Of a DNA stretch of 64,000 bases, positions 1-7,698 are shown piece by piece (the stretch's first letter is position 1; each line of letters opens with the position of its first letter). Below the pieces are notes generated by a model. It was not told where the DNA came from, did no database searches, and was given only the letters and a program-made list of their open reading frames with translations. The position numbers were made by a program, and so were the translations under genes. The stretch comes from Clavibacter sp. VKM Ac-2872 (lineage in GTDB: Bacteria; Actinomycetota; Actinomycetes; Actinomycetales; Microbacteriaceae): assembly GCF_015351105.1 (NCBI RefSeq), contig NZ_JADKRR010000001.1, forward strand, positions 1,531,069 through 1,595,068, in the 5' to 3' direction.

Positions 1-998
1 GTGACCCAGTAGCGCAGCGAGTCCATGATCAGCTGCAGGGCGTGCGGGTGGCGCACGTTGAGCGAGTTCCCCGTGCCCGTGTAGTCCATGTAGTAGGTGG
101 GGTCGTCCTCCATGAGCCGGTAGTAGGCCTGGTTGTCGATGCCCTTGAAGGAGAGCGTCGGCCCGAGGTGGTTGCCCTCTGCCGTGTGGTTGTAGACCAC
201 GTCGAGGATGACCTCGATGCCCGCCGCGTGCAGCGCGCGCACCATCGACTTGAACTCCTGCACCTGCTGGCCGAGCTCGCCCGTGGACGAGTAGGCGTTG
301 TGCGGCGCGAAGAAGCCGATGGTGTTGTAGCCCCAGTAGTTGCGCAGGCCCTTCTCCAGCAGCGTGTTGTCCTGCACGAACTGGTGCACGGGCATGAGCT
401 CGATGGCGGTGACGCCGAGCTTCTGCAGGTGGTCGATGACGGCGGGGTGCGCGATGCCGGCGTACGTGCCGCGCAGCTCCTCGGGGATCCGCGGGTTCAG
501 CTGCGTGAGCCCCTTCACGTGCGCCTCGTAGACGACGGTCTCGCTGTAGGGCGTGCGGGGGAGGCGGTCGCCGTCCCAGTCGAAGAACGGGTTGACCACG
601 ACGCCGAGCATCATGTGCGGGCCCGAGTCCTCGTCGTTGCGGCTCGACGGGTCGCCGAACTCGTACGCGAACAGCGACGGGTCCCAGTCGAACTCCCCGC
701 AGGTGGCCTTGGCGTACGGATCCAGCAGCAGCTTCGCGGGGTTCGACCGGTGCCCGTTCTCCGGCTCGTACGGCCCGGTGACGCGGTAGCCGTAGCGCTG
801 GCCCGGCTGCACGTGCGGGAGGTAGCAGTGCCAGACGTGCGCGTCGACCTCCGTCACGTCCACGCGGGTCTCGGTGCCGTCCTCCTCGATGAGGCACAGC
901 TGCACCTTCTCGGCGACCTCGCTGAAGAGCGCGAAGTTCGTGCCGCTCCCGTCGAAGGTCGCGCCGAGCGGGTAGGGGTTTCCGGGCCAGGTGTGCAA
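1..998 (-). CDS. glgX: Glycogen debranching enzyme GlgX, N-terminal part (gene runs off the left edge)
   Basis: Glycogen debranching enzyme that hydrolyses alpha-1,6 branch points left after phosphorylase action; cytoplasmic. About 332 residues of a roughly 700-residue family are present. The N-terminal CBM48-like part ([20 protein letters not shown] near the start) leads into the GH13 barrel: conserved region I (DVVYNH) lies near residues 266-271 and the segment MDSLRYWV falls at the window edge, so the catalytic Asp/Glu regions are outside. I chose the TTG at 998 because GGAGG sits 5 bases upstream and family members start at this point; no nearer ATG or GTG fits. It is divergent from the GerW-like gene across about 200 bases. 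Confidence 0.93.
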   Translation of the reverse strand, partial: MHTWPGNPYPLGATFDGSGTNFALFSEVAEKVQLCLIEEDGTETRVDVTEVDAHVWHCYLPHVQPGQRYGYRVTGPYEPENGHRSNPAKLLLDPYAKATCGEFDWDPSLFAYEFGDPSSRNDEDSGPHMMLGVVVNPFFDWDGDRLPRTPYSETVVYEAHVKGLTQLNPRIPEELRGTYAGIAHPAVIDHLQKLGVTAIELMPVHQFVQDNTLLEKGLRNYWGYNTIGFFAPHNAYSSTGELGQQVQEFKSMVRALHAAGIEVILDVVYNHTAEGNHLGPTLSFKGIDNQAYYRLMEDDPTYYMDYTGTGNSLNVRHPHALQLIMDSLRYWV

Positions 999-1201
999 GT
1001 GGTCCTCCAGTTGGGTCGACTCGTCCGCCGGCGGCGCACGGGTGCGCGCGGGGTCCGTCGGGGGCGGGGCAGGCGGTGGATCCGCGTGGGCCGCAGCGGC
1101 AGGGAGACCGGATGCGACGCAGCGACGCACCAGGGGCGAGGGTACCGTGATGACCCGGATCGCCCCGCATCCTCCGGGCCCCGCGGGGTACGGTGGGACG
1201 C

Positions 1202-1534
1202 ATGACCAACCTCGTCGCACAGCTCGCAGAGAACGTGAAGAACGCCGGAGTGGGGACGGTCTACGGCGACCCCCTCGACATCGACGGCTCGACCATCGTG
1301 CCGGTGGCATTCGCCTGGTACGGCTTCGGCGGGGGCAGCGACCTCCCCGATTCCGACGGCAACGTCGCGGGCGGCGGCGGGGGCGGCGGCGCCACCTGGC
1401 CGATCGGCGCCTACATCGCCACCGACGGCGAGGTGCGCTTCCAGCCCAACGTCATCGCGCTGCTCGCCGTGGCCACGCCCGTCATCTGGATCTCCGGCAA
1501 GGTCCTCGTCAAGCTCATCAAGACGCTGAAGTAG
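1202..1534 (+). CDS. GerW/YtfJ-family protein
   Basis: A 110-residue protein that looks like the GerW (YtfJ) family, named for a Bacillus spore germination protein but widespread in non-sporulating actinobacteria, where its role is unknown. Seen here: an N-terminal helix (LVAQLAENV), the segment [20 protein letters not shown] typical of the family, a glycine-rich stretch (seven consecutive Gly near residues 61-67), and a hydrophobic C-terminal segment ([15 protein letters not shown]) followed by a basic end. Start at ATG 1202; a GTG three codons upstream is possible but lacks a better ribosome site. A hairpin terminator follows directly. Family call is from recognition of the N-terminal motif. 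Confidence 0.8.
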   Translation: MTNLVAQLAENVKNAGVGTVYGDPLDIDGSTIVPVAFAWYGFGGGSDLPDSDGNVAGGGGGGGATWPIGAYIATDGEVRFQPNVIALLAVATPVIWISGKVLVKLIKTLK

Positions 1535-1555
1535 CGCGGCCCGCACGACCACCGC

Positions 1556-1587
1556 GGAGCGCGGGTGCCCTCGGGCGCCCGCGCTCC
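1556..1587 (+). terminator. Hairpin terminator after the GerW-like gene
   Basis: A 15-bp stem (ggagcgcgggtgccc with gggcgcccgcgctcc, one G-T pair) and a two-base loop lie 22 bases past the GerW-like stop. No U-tract follows, as is common for actinobacterial terminators. Confidence 0.6.
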
Positions 1588-1638
1588 CGTGCGTCCGGGG
1601 CGTCCGACGTCCGTCGCCCGGGCGCGTCGCCCGCGCGC

Positions 1639-1644
1639 TATGCT
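1639..1644 (+). promoter_or_regulatory. Probable -10 element for the TPP-riboswitch transcript
   Basis: TATGCT matches the sigma-70 type -10 and sits just upstream of the first riboswitch bases, so initiation would fall near 1651. No convincing -35 hexamer is seen about 17 bases upstream. Confidence 0.4.
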
Positions 1645-1651
1645 CGCCGTG

Positions 1652-1742
1652 AACACGGGAGTCCGGTGAGCCGGGCTGAGAGGAAGACACCCAGTCTTCG
1701 ACCGTAAGTACCTGATCTGGATCATGCCAGCGCAGGGAGGCT
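1652..1742 (+). promoter_or_regulatory. TPP (THI-element) riboswitch controlling ykoE-D-C
   Basis: The conserved THI core is directly readable: the CTGAGA box at 1676-1681 in the pyrimidine-sensing arm, and the pyrophosphate arm with CTGATCTGGATCATGCCAGCG (1712-1732, continuing into agggagg). A variable hairpin built on gaagac/gtcttc separates the two. It ends about 48 bases before the ykoE start. TPP binding would be expected to switch off the downstream uptake genes. The architecture is canonical, which supports a thiamine or thiamine-precursor substrate for the transporter. Confidence 0.95.
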
Positions 1743-1789
1743 TCCATCTCGCACCCGTGCCCTCTTCCACTCATCCGAAGGGCACGTCA

Positions 1790-2443
1790 ATGACCGCATC
1801 ATCCACGTCCACCGCATCCGCCGCGAGCGCCGACACCGGCGCCCGCAGCCCCCGCTCGGGTCTCCGCGCCCGCTGGCGGGTCATCGACATCGTCGTCGCG
1901 AGCGTCCTCGGCGTCGCGTCCGGCCTCGTCTTCGTCATCTGGAACACGGCGTCCGTGCCCGTCGGCGGCTTCTTCGAGCCGCTGCTGCCCGGGCTCCAGG
2001 CCCTCGCGGGCGGCGGCTGGCTGTTCGCCGGCGTCCTCACCGGCATCGTGATCCGCAAGCCCGGCGCCGCCCTCTACGGCGAGCTCCTCGCGGCCTTCGT
2101 CTCCATGCTCGTCGGCAACGTGTGGGGCGTGAGCACGCTGCTCTCCGGCCTCACGCAGGGCCTCGGCGCGGAGCTCGTGCTCCTCGTCTTCCTCTACGCG
2201 AACTGGCGCGCCTACGTCGCCGTCCTCGCGGGCATGGGCGCGGGGCTCGGCATGGCGGTCACGGACCTGATCGTGTCCTACCCGGGATCCACCCCGCTGT
2301 TCGCCACGATCTACACGGTCGCGGCGCTCGTCTCGGGCGCGGTCGTCGCCGGGCTGCTCTCGTGGCTCGTCGCCCGCGCGCTCGCCCGCACCGGCGCCCT
2401 CTCGCGATTCGCCTCGGGCCGCGACACCGCGGCCCGCGTCTGA
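1790..2443 (+). CDS. ykoE: YkoE-type ECF transporter substrate-binding (S) component
   Basis: A 217-residue integral membrane protein of the YkoE family, the S component that captures a thiamine-related substrate (thought to be hydroxymethylpyrimidine) for an energy-coupling-factor importer. After a Ser/Ala-rich N-terminus of about 30 residues come roughly six hydrophobic segments. Family-typical patches are IVVASVLGVASGLVFVIWN, GGFFEPLLPG and YGELLAAFVSMLVGN. The ATG at 1790 is the first in-frame start after the riboswitch. ykoD begins two bases after its stop, so the three genes form one operon under TPP control. Confidence 0.92.
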   Translation: MTASSTSTASAASADTGARSPRSGLRARWRVIDIVVASVLGVASGLVFVIWNTASVPVGGFFEPLLPGLQALAGGGWLFAGVLTGIVIRKPGAALYGELLAAFVSMLVGNVWGVSTLLSGLTQGLGAELVLLVFLYANWRAYVAVLAGMGAGLGMAVTDLIVSYPGSTPLFATIYTVAALVSGAVVAGLLSWLVARALARTGALSRFASGRDTAARV

Positions 2444-2445
2444 CC

Positions 2446-4008
2446 GTGCGGCGGCCGGGCCGTCGCACGTCGCCGATCGGCGCGTCGCGCGTCCCGCTCG
2501 CCGGGCGAGCCGCGACGGCCGACGCGGCGGGCGGGGCGTCCGTCCGCGCGGAGGGCTGGGGCTGGCGTCACGCCGGACGCGTCTCCTGGGCGGTGCGCGA
2601 CGTCGACCTCGTCATCGAGCCGGGCGAACGCGTCCTGCTCCTCGGGGCGTCCGGTGCCGGCAAGACCACGCTCCTGCACGCCCTCGCGGGTGTCCTCGGC
2701 GGCGACGACGAGGGGGAGACCCGGGGCGCGCTGCTCGTCGACGGGCAGGATCCGGCCGCCCGACGCGGTCGTGCCGGGCTCGTGCTGCAGGATCCGGACG
2801 CGCAGGTGATCCTCTCCCGCGTCGGCGACGACGTGGCGTTCGGCTGCGAGAACCTCGGCGTCCCGCGCGAGGAGATCTGGCCCCGCGTCCGCGCGGCGCT
2901 GGACGCGGTCGGTCTCGACGTCGCCCTCGACCGGTCCACGACCGCGCTCTCCGGCGGGCAGAAGCAGCGCCTCGCCCTGGCAGGGGTCCTCGCCATGCGG
3001 CCCGGGCTCCTGCTCCTCGACGAGCCGACCGCCAACCTCGATCCCGAGGGAGTCGGCGAGGTGCGGCGCGCCGTGGAGTCCGTCGTCGCGGCGAGCGGCG
3101 CGACCCTCGTCGTCATCGAGCACCGGGTCGCCGTGTGGCGCGACCTCGTCGACCGGGTCGTGGTGCTGGGTGCCGACGGCGGGATCCTCGCCGACGGCGC
3201 GCCCGACGACGTCCTCCGCGACCAGGGCGCGTCCCTCGCGGCCGCGGGCGTCTGGGTCCCGGGCCGCGAGCCGGCCGCGCCCGTCCGCGATCGGGCCGCA
3301 GCCGCTGCGCTCCTCCGCGCCGACGGCCTCTCGGTCGGACGGGGCGGCGCGCGCGGCGGCGCGGTGGCCGACGGCGTCGGCGTCGCGCTCGCGTCCGGCC
3401 GCGTCGTCGCCCTCACCGGCCCGAACGGCGGCGGCAAGAGCACGCTCGCCCTGACGCTCGGCGGCCTGCTGCCCGCGCTGTCCGGACGGGTCGTCGCGGC
3501 GGCGGCCCTCGCCGACGGCCTCGGGGACGATCCCGCCGCCTGGCGCTCGCGCGAGCTCGCGGGCCGCATCGGCACCGTCTTCCAGGACCCGGAGCACCAG
3601 TTCCTCGCGGGCACCGTGCGCGCCGAGCTCGAGGTCGGCCCGCGCGCCGTGGGCATGGATCCCCCGGCCGCCGCCCGGCGCGTGGACGAGCTGCTCGTGC
3701 GCCTGCGCCTCGACGGCCTCGCCCAGGCGAACCCCTTCACCCTCTCCGGCGGGGAGAAGCGGCGCCTCTCCGTGGCCACCGCGCTCGCGACCGCGCCGCG
3801 CCTCCTCGTGCTCGACGAGCCCACATTCGGGCAGGACTCGCGCACGTGGGCCGAGCTCGTCGCGCTCCTCGCCGAGCTCGTCGACCGCGAGGGCGTCGGG
3901 GTCCTCGCCGTCACGCACGACGCGGACCTCGTCCGTGCGCTCGCGGACGACGTCCTCCGCCTCGACGCCGTCCCCGGTCGCGCCGCGCGCCTCGAGGTCG
4001 TGCGATGA
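2446..4008 (+). CDS. ykoD: YkoD-type ECF transporter ATPase, two fused ABC domains
   Basis: A 520-residue energising subunit with two ABC ATPase domains in one chain. Domain 1: Walker A GASGAGKT near residues 67-74, signature LSGGQKQR near 168, Walker B LLLLDEPT near 190. Domain 2: Walker A GPNGGGKS near 325, signature LSGGEKRR near 433, Walker B LLVLDEPT near 455. Q-loops read LQDPDAQV and FQDPEHQF, the ECF style. The frame stays open far upstream inside ykoE; I placed the start at GTG 2446, immediately after the ykoE stop. It overlaps ykoC by four bases (ATGA). Confidence 0.93.
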   Translation: MRRPGRRTSPIGASRVPLAGRAATADAAGGASVRAEGWGWRHAGRVSWAVRDVDLVIEPGERVLLLGASGAGKTTLLHALAGVLGGDDEGETRGALLVDGQDPAARRGRAGLVLQDPDAQVILSRVGDDVAFGCENLGVPREEIWPRVRAALDAVGLDVALDRSTTALSGGQKQRLALAGVLAMRPGLLLLDEPTANLDPEGVGEVRRAVESVVAASGATLVVIEHRVAVWRDLVDRVVVLGADGGILADGAPDDVLRDQGASLAAAGVWVPGREPAAPVRDRAAAAALLRADGLSVGRGGARGGAVADGVGVALASGRVVALTGPNGGGKSTLALTLGGLLPALSGRVVAAAALADGLGDDPAAWRSRELAGRIGTVFQDPEHQFLAGTVRAELEVGPRAVGMDPPAAARRVDELLVRLRLDGLAQANPFTLSGGEKRRLSVATALATAPRLLVLDEPTFGQDSRTWAELVALLAELVDREGVGVLAVTHDADLVRALADDVLRLDAVPGRAARLEVVR

Positions 4009-4799
4009 GCGTCGTCCCGACCGATCTCGTCCCCGTGGCCCGCGCCACCGGCCTCGCCGCCGTGAACCCGGTGGCCCGTCTCGCGGCCGCCCTCGTGCTG
4101 ACGCTCGTCCTCGTGCTGAGCCTCGACGTGGTGTCCGCGGGCGCGGCGCTCGTCCTCGAGCTGCTGCTCCTGCCCCTGGCGGGGATCCGCCCGCGCGCGT
4201 TGCTTGTCCGCGGCATCCCGATCTGGATCGCGGCGCCCGGCGCCGGCCTCACGATCCTGCTCTACGGCCGCACCTCCGGCGACGTGTACGCGCAGTTCCT
4301 GCTCGTCGTCGTGAGCGAGGGGTCGGTGCTGCTCGCGGTCGCGACGACGCTGCGCGTGCTGGCCATCGGCGTGGCCTCGCTCGTCCTGTTCTCGGACGTG
4401 GATCCCACGGACCTCGCCGACGGCCTCGCGCAGGTGGCGCGCCTGCCGTCCCGCTTCGTCCTCGGGGCGCTCGCGGGTGTCCGGCTCGTCGGCCTGCTCC
4501 TCGACGACTGGCGCTCGCTCGAGCTGGCTCGTCGCGCGCGCGGCGTCGCCGACCGCGGCCGGATCCGCCGGTTCGCCGGCCAGGCCTTCGCGCTCCTCGT
4601 GCTCTCCATCCGGCGTGGCAGCAAGCTCGCCACCGCCATGGAGGCCCGCGGCTTCGGCGGCGCGACGACCCGCACGTGGGCCAGGGCGAGCGTCGTCGGA
4701 AGGCGGGAGGCGCTCGTGCTCGCCGTCGCGGTGCTCGTCGCGGCGAGCGCGGTCGCGGCCGCCGTCGCCGCCGGGACGTGGGACTCCGTTGCGGCCTGA
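4005..4799 (+). CDS. ykoC: YkoC-type ECF transporter transmembrane (T) component
   Basis: A 264-residue membrane protein of the EcfT/CbiQ class, which couples the ATPases to the substrate-binding subunit. It starts with VNPVARLAAALVLTL, typical of EcfT proteins, has about five hydrophobic helices, and carries two coupling-helix motifs with Ala-Arg-Gly: LARRARGVADRG (about residues 175-186) and AMEARGFGG (about 212-220). The ATG overlaps the ykoD stop (ATGA), indicating translational coupling. Its partners and the upstream TPP riboswitch support uptake of a thiamine precursor. Confidence 0.92.
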   Translation: MSVVPTDLVPVARATGLAAVNPVARLAAALVLTLVLVLSLDVVSAGAALVLELLLLPLAGIRPRALLVRGIPIWIAAPGAGLTILLYGRTSGDVYAQFLLVVVSEGSVLLAVATTLRVLAIGVASLVLFSDVDPTDLADGLAQVARLPSRFVLGALAGVRLVGLLLDDWRSLELARRARGVADRGRIRRFAGQAFALLVLSIRRGSKLATAMEARGFGGATTRTWARASVVGRREALVLAVAVLVAASAVAAAVAAGTWDSVAA

Positions 4800-5337
4800 G
4801 GCAGGTGAGCGGCGCCCGGCGCTGGTCCTGGTCGACGGCCCGTCGGGCTCCGGCAAGTCGACCCTCTCGGACGCCCTCATCCGGGACGGCGACACCGACG
4901 CGGGACTCCCGCCCGGCGCCCAGCTCCTGCGGCTCGACGACGTCTACCCCGGCTGGGACGGCCTCGAGGCGGCCTCCCGTCATCTCGAAGGGCACGTGCT
5001 GTCGGAGATGCGCTCCGGCGGACGACCGCGATGGCGCCGCTGGGACTGGATCGCGGACTCGCCCGCGGAGTGGCACGACCTGGATCCGGATCGCCCGCTC
5101 GTGGTAGAGGGCTGCGGATCCCTGACCCGGGTCGCGGCACCCCTCGCCACCCACCGGATCTGGGTGGAGGCCGACGACGCCGTGCGCCGGTCCCGGGCCA
5201 TCGCCCGTGACGGCGAGGCGTTCGCGGTGGAGTGGGATCGCTGGGACGTGCAGTGGCGCGCCCACGTCGACCGGGAGGATCCGCGCGCCCTGGCCGACGT
5301 CGTCGTCCGCACGGACGCGGTGGCGGCGGCCGGGTAG
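4789..5337 (+). CDS. P-loop kinase-like ATP-binding protein
   Basis: A protein of about 182 residues with a clear P-loop near the N-terminus (DGPSGSGKST), then LLRLDDVYPGWDGL, a helical stretch and PLVVEGCGSL, a Walker-B-like strand. This resembles small nucleoside or uridine kinase-type ATPases, but I cannot name a substrate. The start is uncertain: no ATG or GTG lies in frame close by, and TTG 4789 (overlapping the end of ykoC by 11 bases) is the best candidate. It may be co-transcribed with ykoEDC, although a role in thiamine metabolism is only a guess. Confidence 0.75.
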   Translation: MRPEAGERRPALVLVDGPSGSGKSTLSDALIRDGDTDAGLPPGAQLLRLDDVYPGWDGLEAASRHLEGHVLSEMRSGGRPRWRRWDWIADSPAEWHDLDPDRPLVVEGCGSLTRVAAPLATHRIWVEADDAVRRSRAIARDGEAFAVEWDRWDVQWRAHVDREDPRALADVVVRTDAVAAAG

Positions 5338-5346
5338 CCTGAGGCC

Positions 5347-5619
5347 ATGACCGATTCCGCACCGTCCGACGTCCGCTACCTCGCCGTCTACGCCGACGGC
5401 CCCCTCGAGGGCACCACCGAGACCCGCGTCCTCGTCGACGGCACGCACGACGAGACCATCAGCACCATGTCGGCCGTGGAGGGCAAGGAGTCGCTCTTCC
5501 AGTACCGCGCCGGCGAGGTGTCCGAGGTCGCGGGCGAGCAGCGCGTCACCTACACGTTCGTGGCCGACGGCAGCGACGACGTCCTCGGCGAGGGCGACGA
5601 CGAGTCCCTCGAGCTCTGA
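5347..5619 (+). CDS. Small acidic protein of unknown function
   Basis: A 90-residue, strongly acidic protein ending in DDVLGEGDDESLEL. It starts at ATG 5347, nine bases past the preceding gene, so it probably shares that transcript. Alternating polar and hydrophobic segments (RYLAVYADGPLEG, RVTYTFVADG) suggest a small beta-rich fold. No cysteines, signal peptide or membrane segment are visible. I do not recognise a named family. A hairpin terminator lies 37 bases downstream. Confidence 0.72.
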   Translation: MTDSAPSDVRYLAVYADGPLEGTTETRVLVDGTHDETISTMSAVEGKESLFQYRAGEVSEVAGEQRVTYTFVADGSDDVLGEGDDESLEL

Positions 5620-5655
5620 TCCCCGGAACGCCAGGCGCCTGAGCGCCGACGCCCA

Positions 5656-5688
5656 CGACCCCGGCCCGCGATGCGGCTGCCGGGGTCG
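5656..5688 (+). terminator. Hairpin terminator between convergent genes
   Basis: A 9-bp stem (cgaccccgg with ccggggtcg) around a GC-rich loop, placed between the acidic-protein gene and the converging metallopeptidase gene; it could serve either strand. Confidence 0.5.
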
Positions 5689-5757
5689 TCGTGCGTCCGG
5701 GACGGGGCGTGCATTCCGCCGGCATCGGTCGGATGTCGTCCGGCCGGCGTCGTCGCC

Positions 5758-6108
5758 TCAGGCCCAGCCGAGCTCGTGCAGGCGGTCGTCGTCGATGCCG
5801 TGGAAGTGCGCGATCTCGTGGACGAGGGTGACGTGGACGAGGTCCCGCAGCGCATCTACGTCCTCGGCCTCGTGCAGGTGCGGCTCGCGGTAGACGACGA
5901 TGCGGTCCGGCATCTCGCCGAAGCCGTACTGCCCGCGCTCGGTCATGGCGATGCCGTCGTAGAGCCCCAGGAGGTCGAGCGAGCCGTCCTCGGGCCGGTC
6001 CTCGACCACGAACACGACGTTGTCCAGGCCGTCCACCATCTCGTCCGGCAGCTCATCGAGCTCGTCGACCACCAGTCGCTCGAAGTCGTCGGGATCGCAG
6101 TGCAGCAC
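5758..6108 (-). CDS. Small zincin-like metallopeptidase family protein
   Basis: A 116-residue protein with the metallopeptidase motif HEIAHFHGIDD near the C-terminus (HExxHxxGxxD, zinc-binding His/His plus catalytic Glu). This matches the short zincin-like family widespread in actinobacteria, which has no characterised substrate. The N-terminal half is acidic (DELDELPDEMVDGLDNVVFVVED). I chose GTG 6108 because gagggtggg lies just upstream; extending further would run into the tRNA-His terminator. It lies downstream of tRNA-His on the same strand. Confidence 0.85.
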   Translation of the reverse strand: MLHCDPDDFERLVVDELDELPDEMVDGLDNVVFVVEDRPEDGSLDLLGLYDGIAMTERGQYGFGEMPDRIVVYREPHLHEAEDVDALRDLVHVTLVHEIAHFHGIDDDRLHELGWA

Positions 6109-6154
6109 GTTCCCACCCTCGCACACGCGCCGTCGACCGGCACCGGGGATGACG

Positions 6155-6188
6155 GAAGGGCCGGGACCCTCTCGGATCCCGGCCCTTC
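6155..6188 (-). terminator. Terminator downstream of tRNA-His
   Basis: A perfect 11-bp stem (aagggccggga with tcccggccctt, 6156-6166 and 6177-6187) begins six bases past the encoded CCA end of the tRNA on the minus strand. Confidence 0.75.
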
Positions 6189-6192
6189 CCGG

Positions 6193-6269
6193 TGGGGTGG
6201 ACGACGGGGCTCGAACCCGCGACTTCCGGCTCCACAAGCCAGCGCTCTGCCAACTGAGCTACGCCCACC
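6193..6269 (-). tRNA. tRNA-His (anticodon GTG)
   Basis: The reverse complement folds as a standard cloverleaf: acceptor GGTGGGCG pairing with CGTCCACC, including the extra G(-1):C73 pair diagnostic of histidine tRNA; a D-arm GCTCAGTTGGCAGAGC; an anticodon loop with GTG; and a T-arm containing GTTCGAAC. CCA is encoded at 6193-6195. Confidence 0.97.
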
Positions 6270-6312
6270 ATGCGGCCGATCCCGCTCTCGCGGACGGCCA
6301 TGAATGAGGATA

Positions 6313-6933
6313 CTACAGCCGCGGAGCCCACGCGGACGTCACGTCCGCGGCGATGGCCTGCACGTCGTCGGTGGCGGGTCCCGGCGCCGGCACGAACGCC
6401 GCGCGGCGGTAGTACTCGAGCTCGCGGATCGACTCGAGGATGTCGGCGAGGGCGCGGTGGCCGCCGTTCTTCGCGGGGGAGTTGAAGTAGATCCGGGGGA
6501 ACCACTCCTTGGCGAGGACCTTGATGGAGGAGACGTCGACGCTCCGGTAGTGCAGGTGCGCGTCCACGCGGGGCATGTACTTCGCGAGGAAGGCGCGGTC
6601 GGTGCCGATGGTGTTGCCCGCGATCGGGGCCTTGCCGCCGTTCGGCACGTGCTGCAGCAGGTACTCCAGCACCGCGAACTCGGCGTCGGCGAGGCTCACG
6701 CCCGCGGGGATCTCCTCGAGCAGGCCCGAGGAGCGGTGCATGTCGGTGACGAACTCGCCCATGTTGGCGAGCGCGGCGGGGTCGGGGTTGATGACGATCG
6801 TGAAGCCGTCGTCGACGGGCACGAGGTCGAAGTCGGTGACGACCACCGCGACCTCCACCAGCTCGTCGATCGCGAGGTCGAGCCCCGTCATCTCGCAGTC
6901 GATCCACACCAGCCGGTCCGCGTTGTTGCCCAT
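6313..6933 (-). CDS. orn: Oligoribonuclease
   Basis: A 206-residue 3'-5' exoribonuclease of the DEDDh family that degrades 2-5-mer RNAs and linear dinucleotides such as pGpG; cytoplasmic and usually essential. Exo I motif WIDCEMTGLD (catalytic Asp12 and Glu14) lies at residues 10-19, Exo II is in PIAGNTIGTDRAFL, and the C-terminal motif GGHRALADILESI supplies the His and final Asp. Length is slightly above the usual ~180 because of a short Pro/Ala-rich tail. Starts at ATG 6933, divergent from the SCO4848-like gene. Confidence 0.96.
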   Translation of the reverse strand: MGNNADRLVWIDCEMTGLDLAIDELVEVAVVVTDFDLVPVDDGFTIVINPDPAALANMGEFVTDMHRSSGLLEEIPAGVSLADAEFAVLEYLLQHVPNGGKAPIAGNTIGTDRAFLAKYMPRVDAHLHYRSVDVSSIKVLAKEWFPRIYFNSPAKNGGHRALADILESIRELEYYRRAAFVPAPGPATDDVQAIAADVTSAWAPRL

Positions 6934-6989
6934 CCCCCGATCCTATCGGCGGGCCCGGTCCGCCCCGACGCGCCGCCTACCATGGGGGA

Positions 6990-7205
6990 GTGATCACCCT
7001 CCTCGCCGTCCTCCTCATCGTCAACGGCGTCTGGAACGTCGTCGTGTGGCCGCAGTTCCTGAAGCGCGTCGCGAAGGATCCCCGTGCACGTGCCGCCGAC
7101 GGATCGCGCACCGCCTTCTTCACCGTGCACCTCGTCCTGGTCTCCGTGTCGCTGCTCCTCGCCCTCGTCTCGATCATCGCCGCCGTCGCGGCGTTCGCGT
7201 CCTGA
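6990..7205 (+). CDS. SCO4848-family small membrane protein
   Basis: A 71-residue protein with two hydrophobic helices (MITLLAVLLIVNGVWNVVVWP and LVLVSVSLLLALVSIIAAVAA) joined by a basic cytoplasmic-type loop (FLKRVAKDPRARA). This matches the actinobacterial SCO4848 family of unknown function, commonly next to the oligoribonuclease gene as here. Starts with GTG 6990; the gene is divergent from orn with 56 bases between them. Confidence 0.85.
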   Translation: MITLLAVLLIVNGVWNVVVWPQFLKRVAKDPRARAADGSRTAFFTVHLVLVSVSLLLALVSIIAAVAAFAS

Positions 7206-7237
7206 TCCCGGGAGAGGGCGCGCCCGCATCCGCCCTC

Positions 7238-7570
7238 GTGCCCGCGGGATCCGAGGGCGTGCGGGTCATCCTGTTCTCCTCCCTCTTCTGCGTGCCGTGC
7301 CAGGCGACCCGGCGCATCCTCGGTGAGGTGCAGCGGCTGCTGCCGTGGCTCCCGGTCGAGGAGCTGGATGTCGCGGCGCACCCGGAGATCGCCGAGGCGG
7401 AGCGGATCCGGTCGACGCCGACGATCCTCGTGCGCGCGGGGGACCGCGAGATGCTCCGCGCCGAGGGCGTGCCGACGGCGCCGCAGGTGCTGCAGGCGGT
7501 CGTGCGCGCCATGGACGGGACGGCCGAGGCGTCTCCCGCCGAGGCCTCGGGGCCCCCGGACCCCGCGTAG
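7238..7570 (+). CDS. Thioredoxin-fold protein with CVPC motif
   Basis: About 110 residues with a thioredoxin-like core: strand [21 protein letters not shown] containing the redox-type CxxC (CVPC), a second strand-helix unit, and the cis-Pro loop RSTPTILV. It likely acts as a small thiol-disulfide oxidoreductase, but its partner is unknown. The C-terminal 20 residues are Pro/Ala-rich. The start is not certain: GTG 7238 and GTG 7259 are both in frame, and the former keeps more of the first strand. It lies between the SCO4848-like gene and tRNA-Arg. Confidence 0.8.
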   Translation: MPAGSEGVRVILFSSLFCVPCQATRRILGEVQRLLPWLPVEELDVAAHPEIAEAERIRSTPTILVRAGDREMLRAEGVPTAPQVLQAVVRAMDGTAEASPAEASGPPDPA

Positions 7571-7584
7571 TACCCTCGTCACGA

Positions 7585-7657
7585 CCCCCTGTAGCTCAAT
7601 GGATAGAGCATCGGCCTTCTAATCCGACGGTTGCGCGTTCGAGTCGCGCCGGGGGGA
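7585..7657 (+). tRNA. tRNA-Arg (anticodon TCT)
   Basis: Cloverleaf seen directly: acceptor CCCCCTG pairing with CGGGGGG, D-arm GCTCAATGGATAGAGC, anticodon loop CTTCTAA giving TCT, T-arm GCGCG-TTCGAGT-CGCGC, discriminator A. The CCA end is not encoded (CCG follows). Confidence 0.96.
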
Positions 7658-7698
7658 CCGACTGTCGGAAGCGCCGGATCGGCCGTAGATTTGGGCGC

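Noticed and set aside
2311-3918. A long open frame on the minus strand opposite ykoD
   Set aside because: It lies exactly over the two-domain ATPase, which has complete ABC motifs; the opposite-strand peptide is Arg/Glu/Gly-rich without a recognisable domain. Long shadows like this are common at this G+C.
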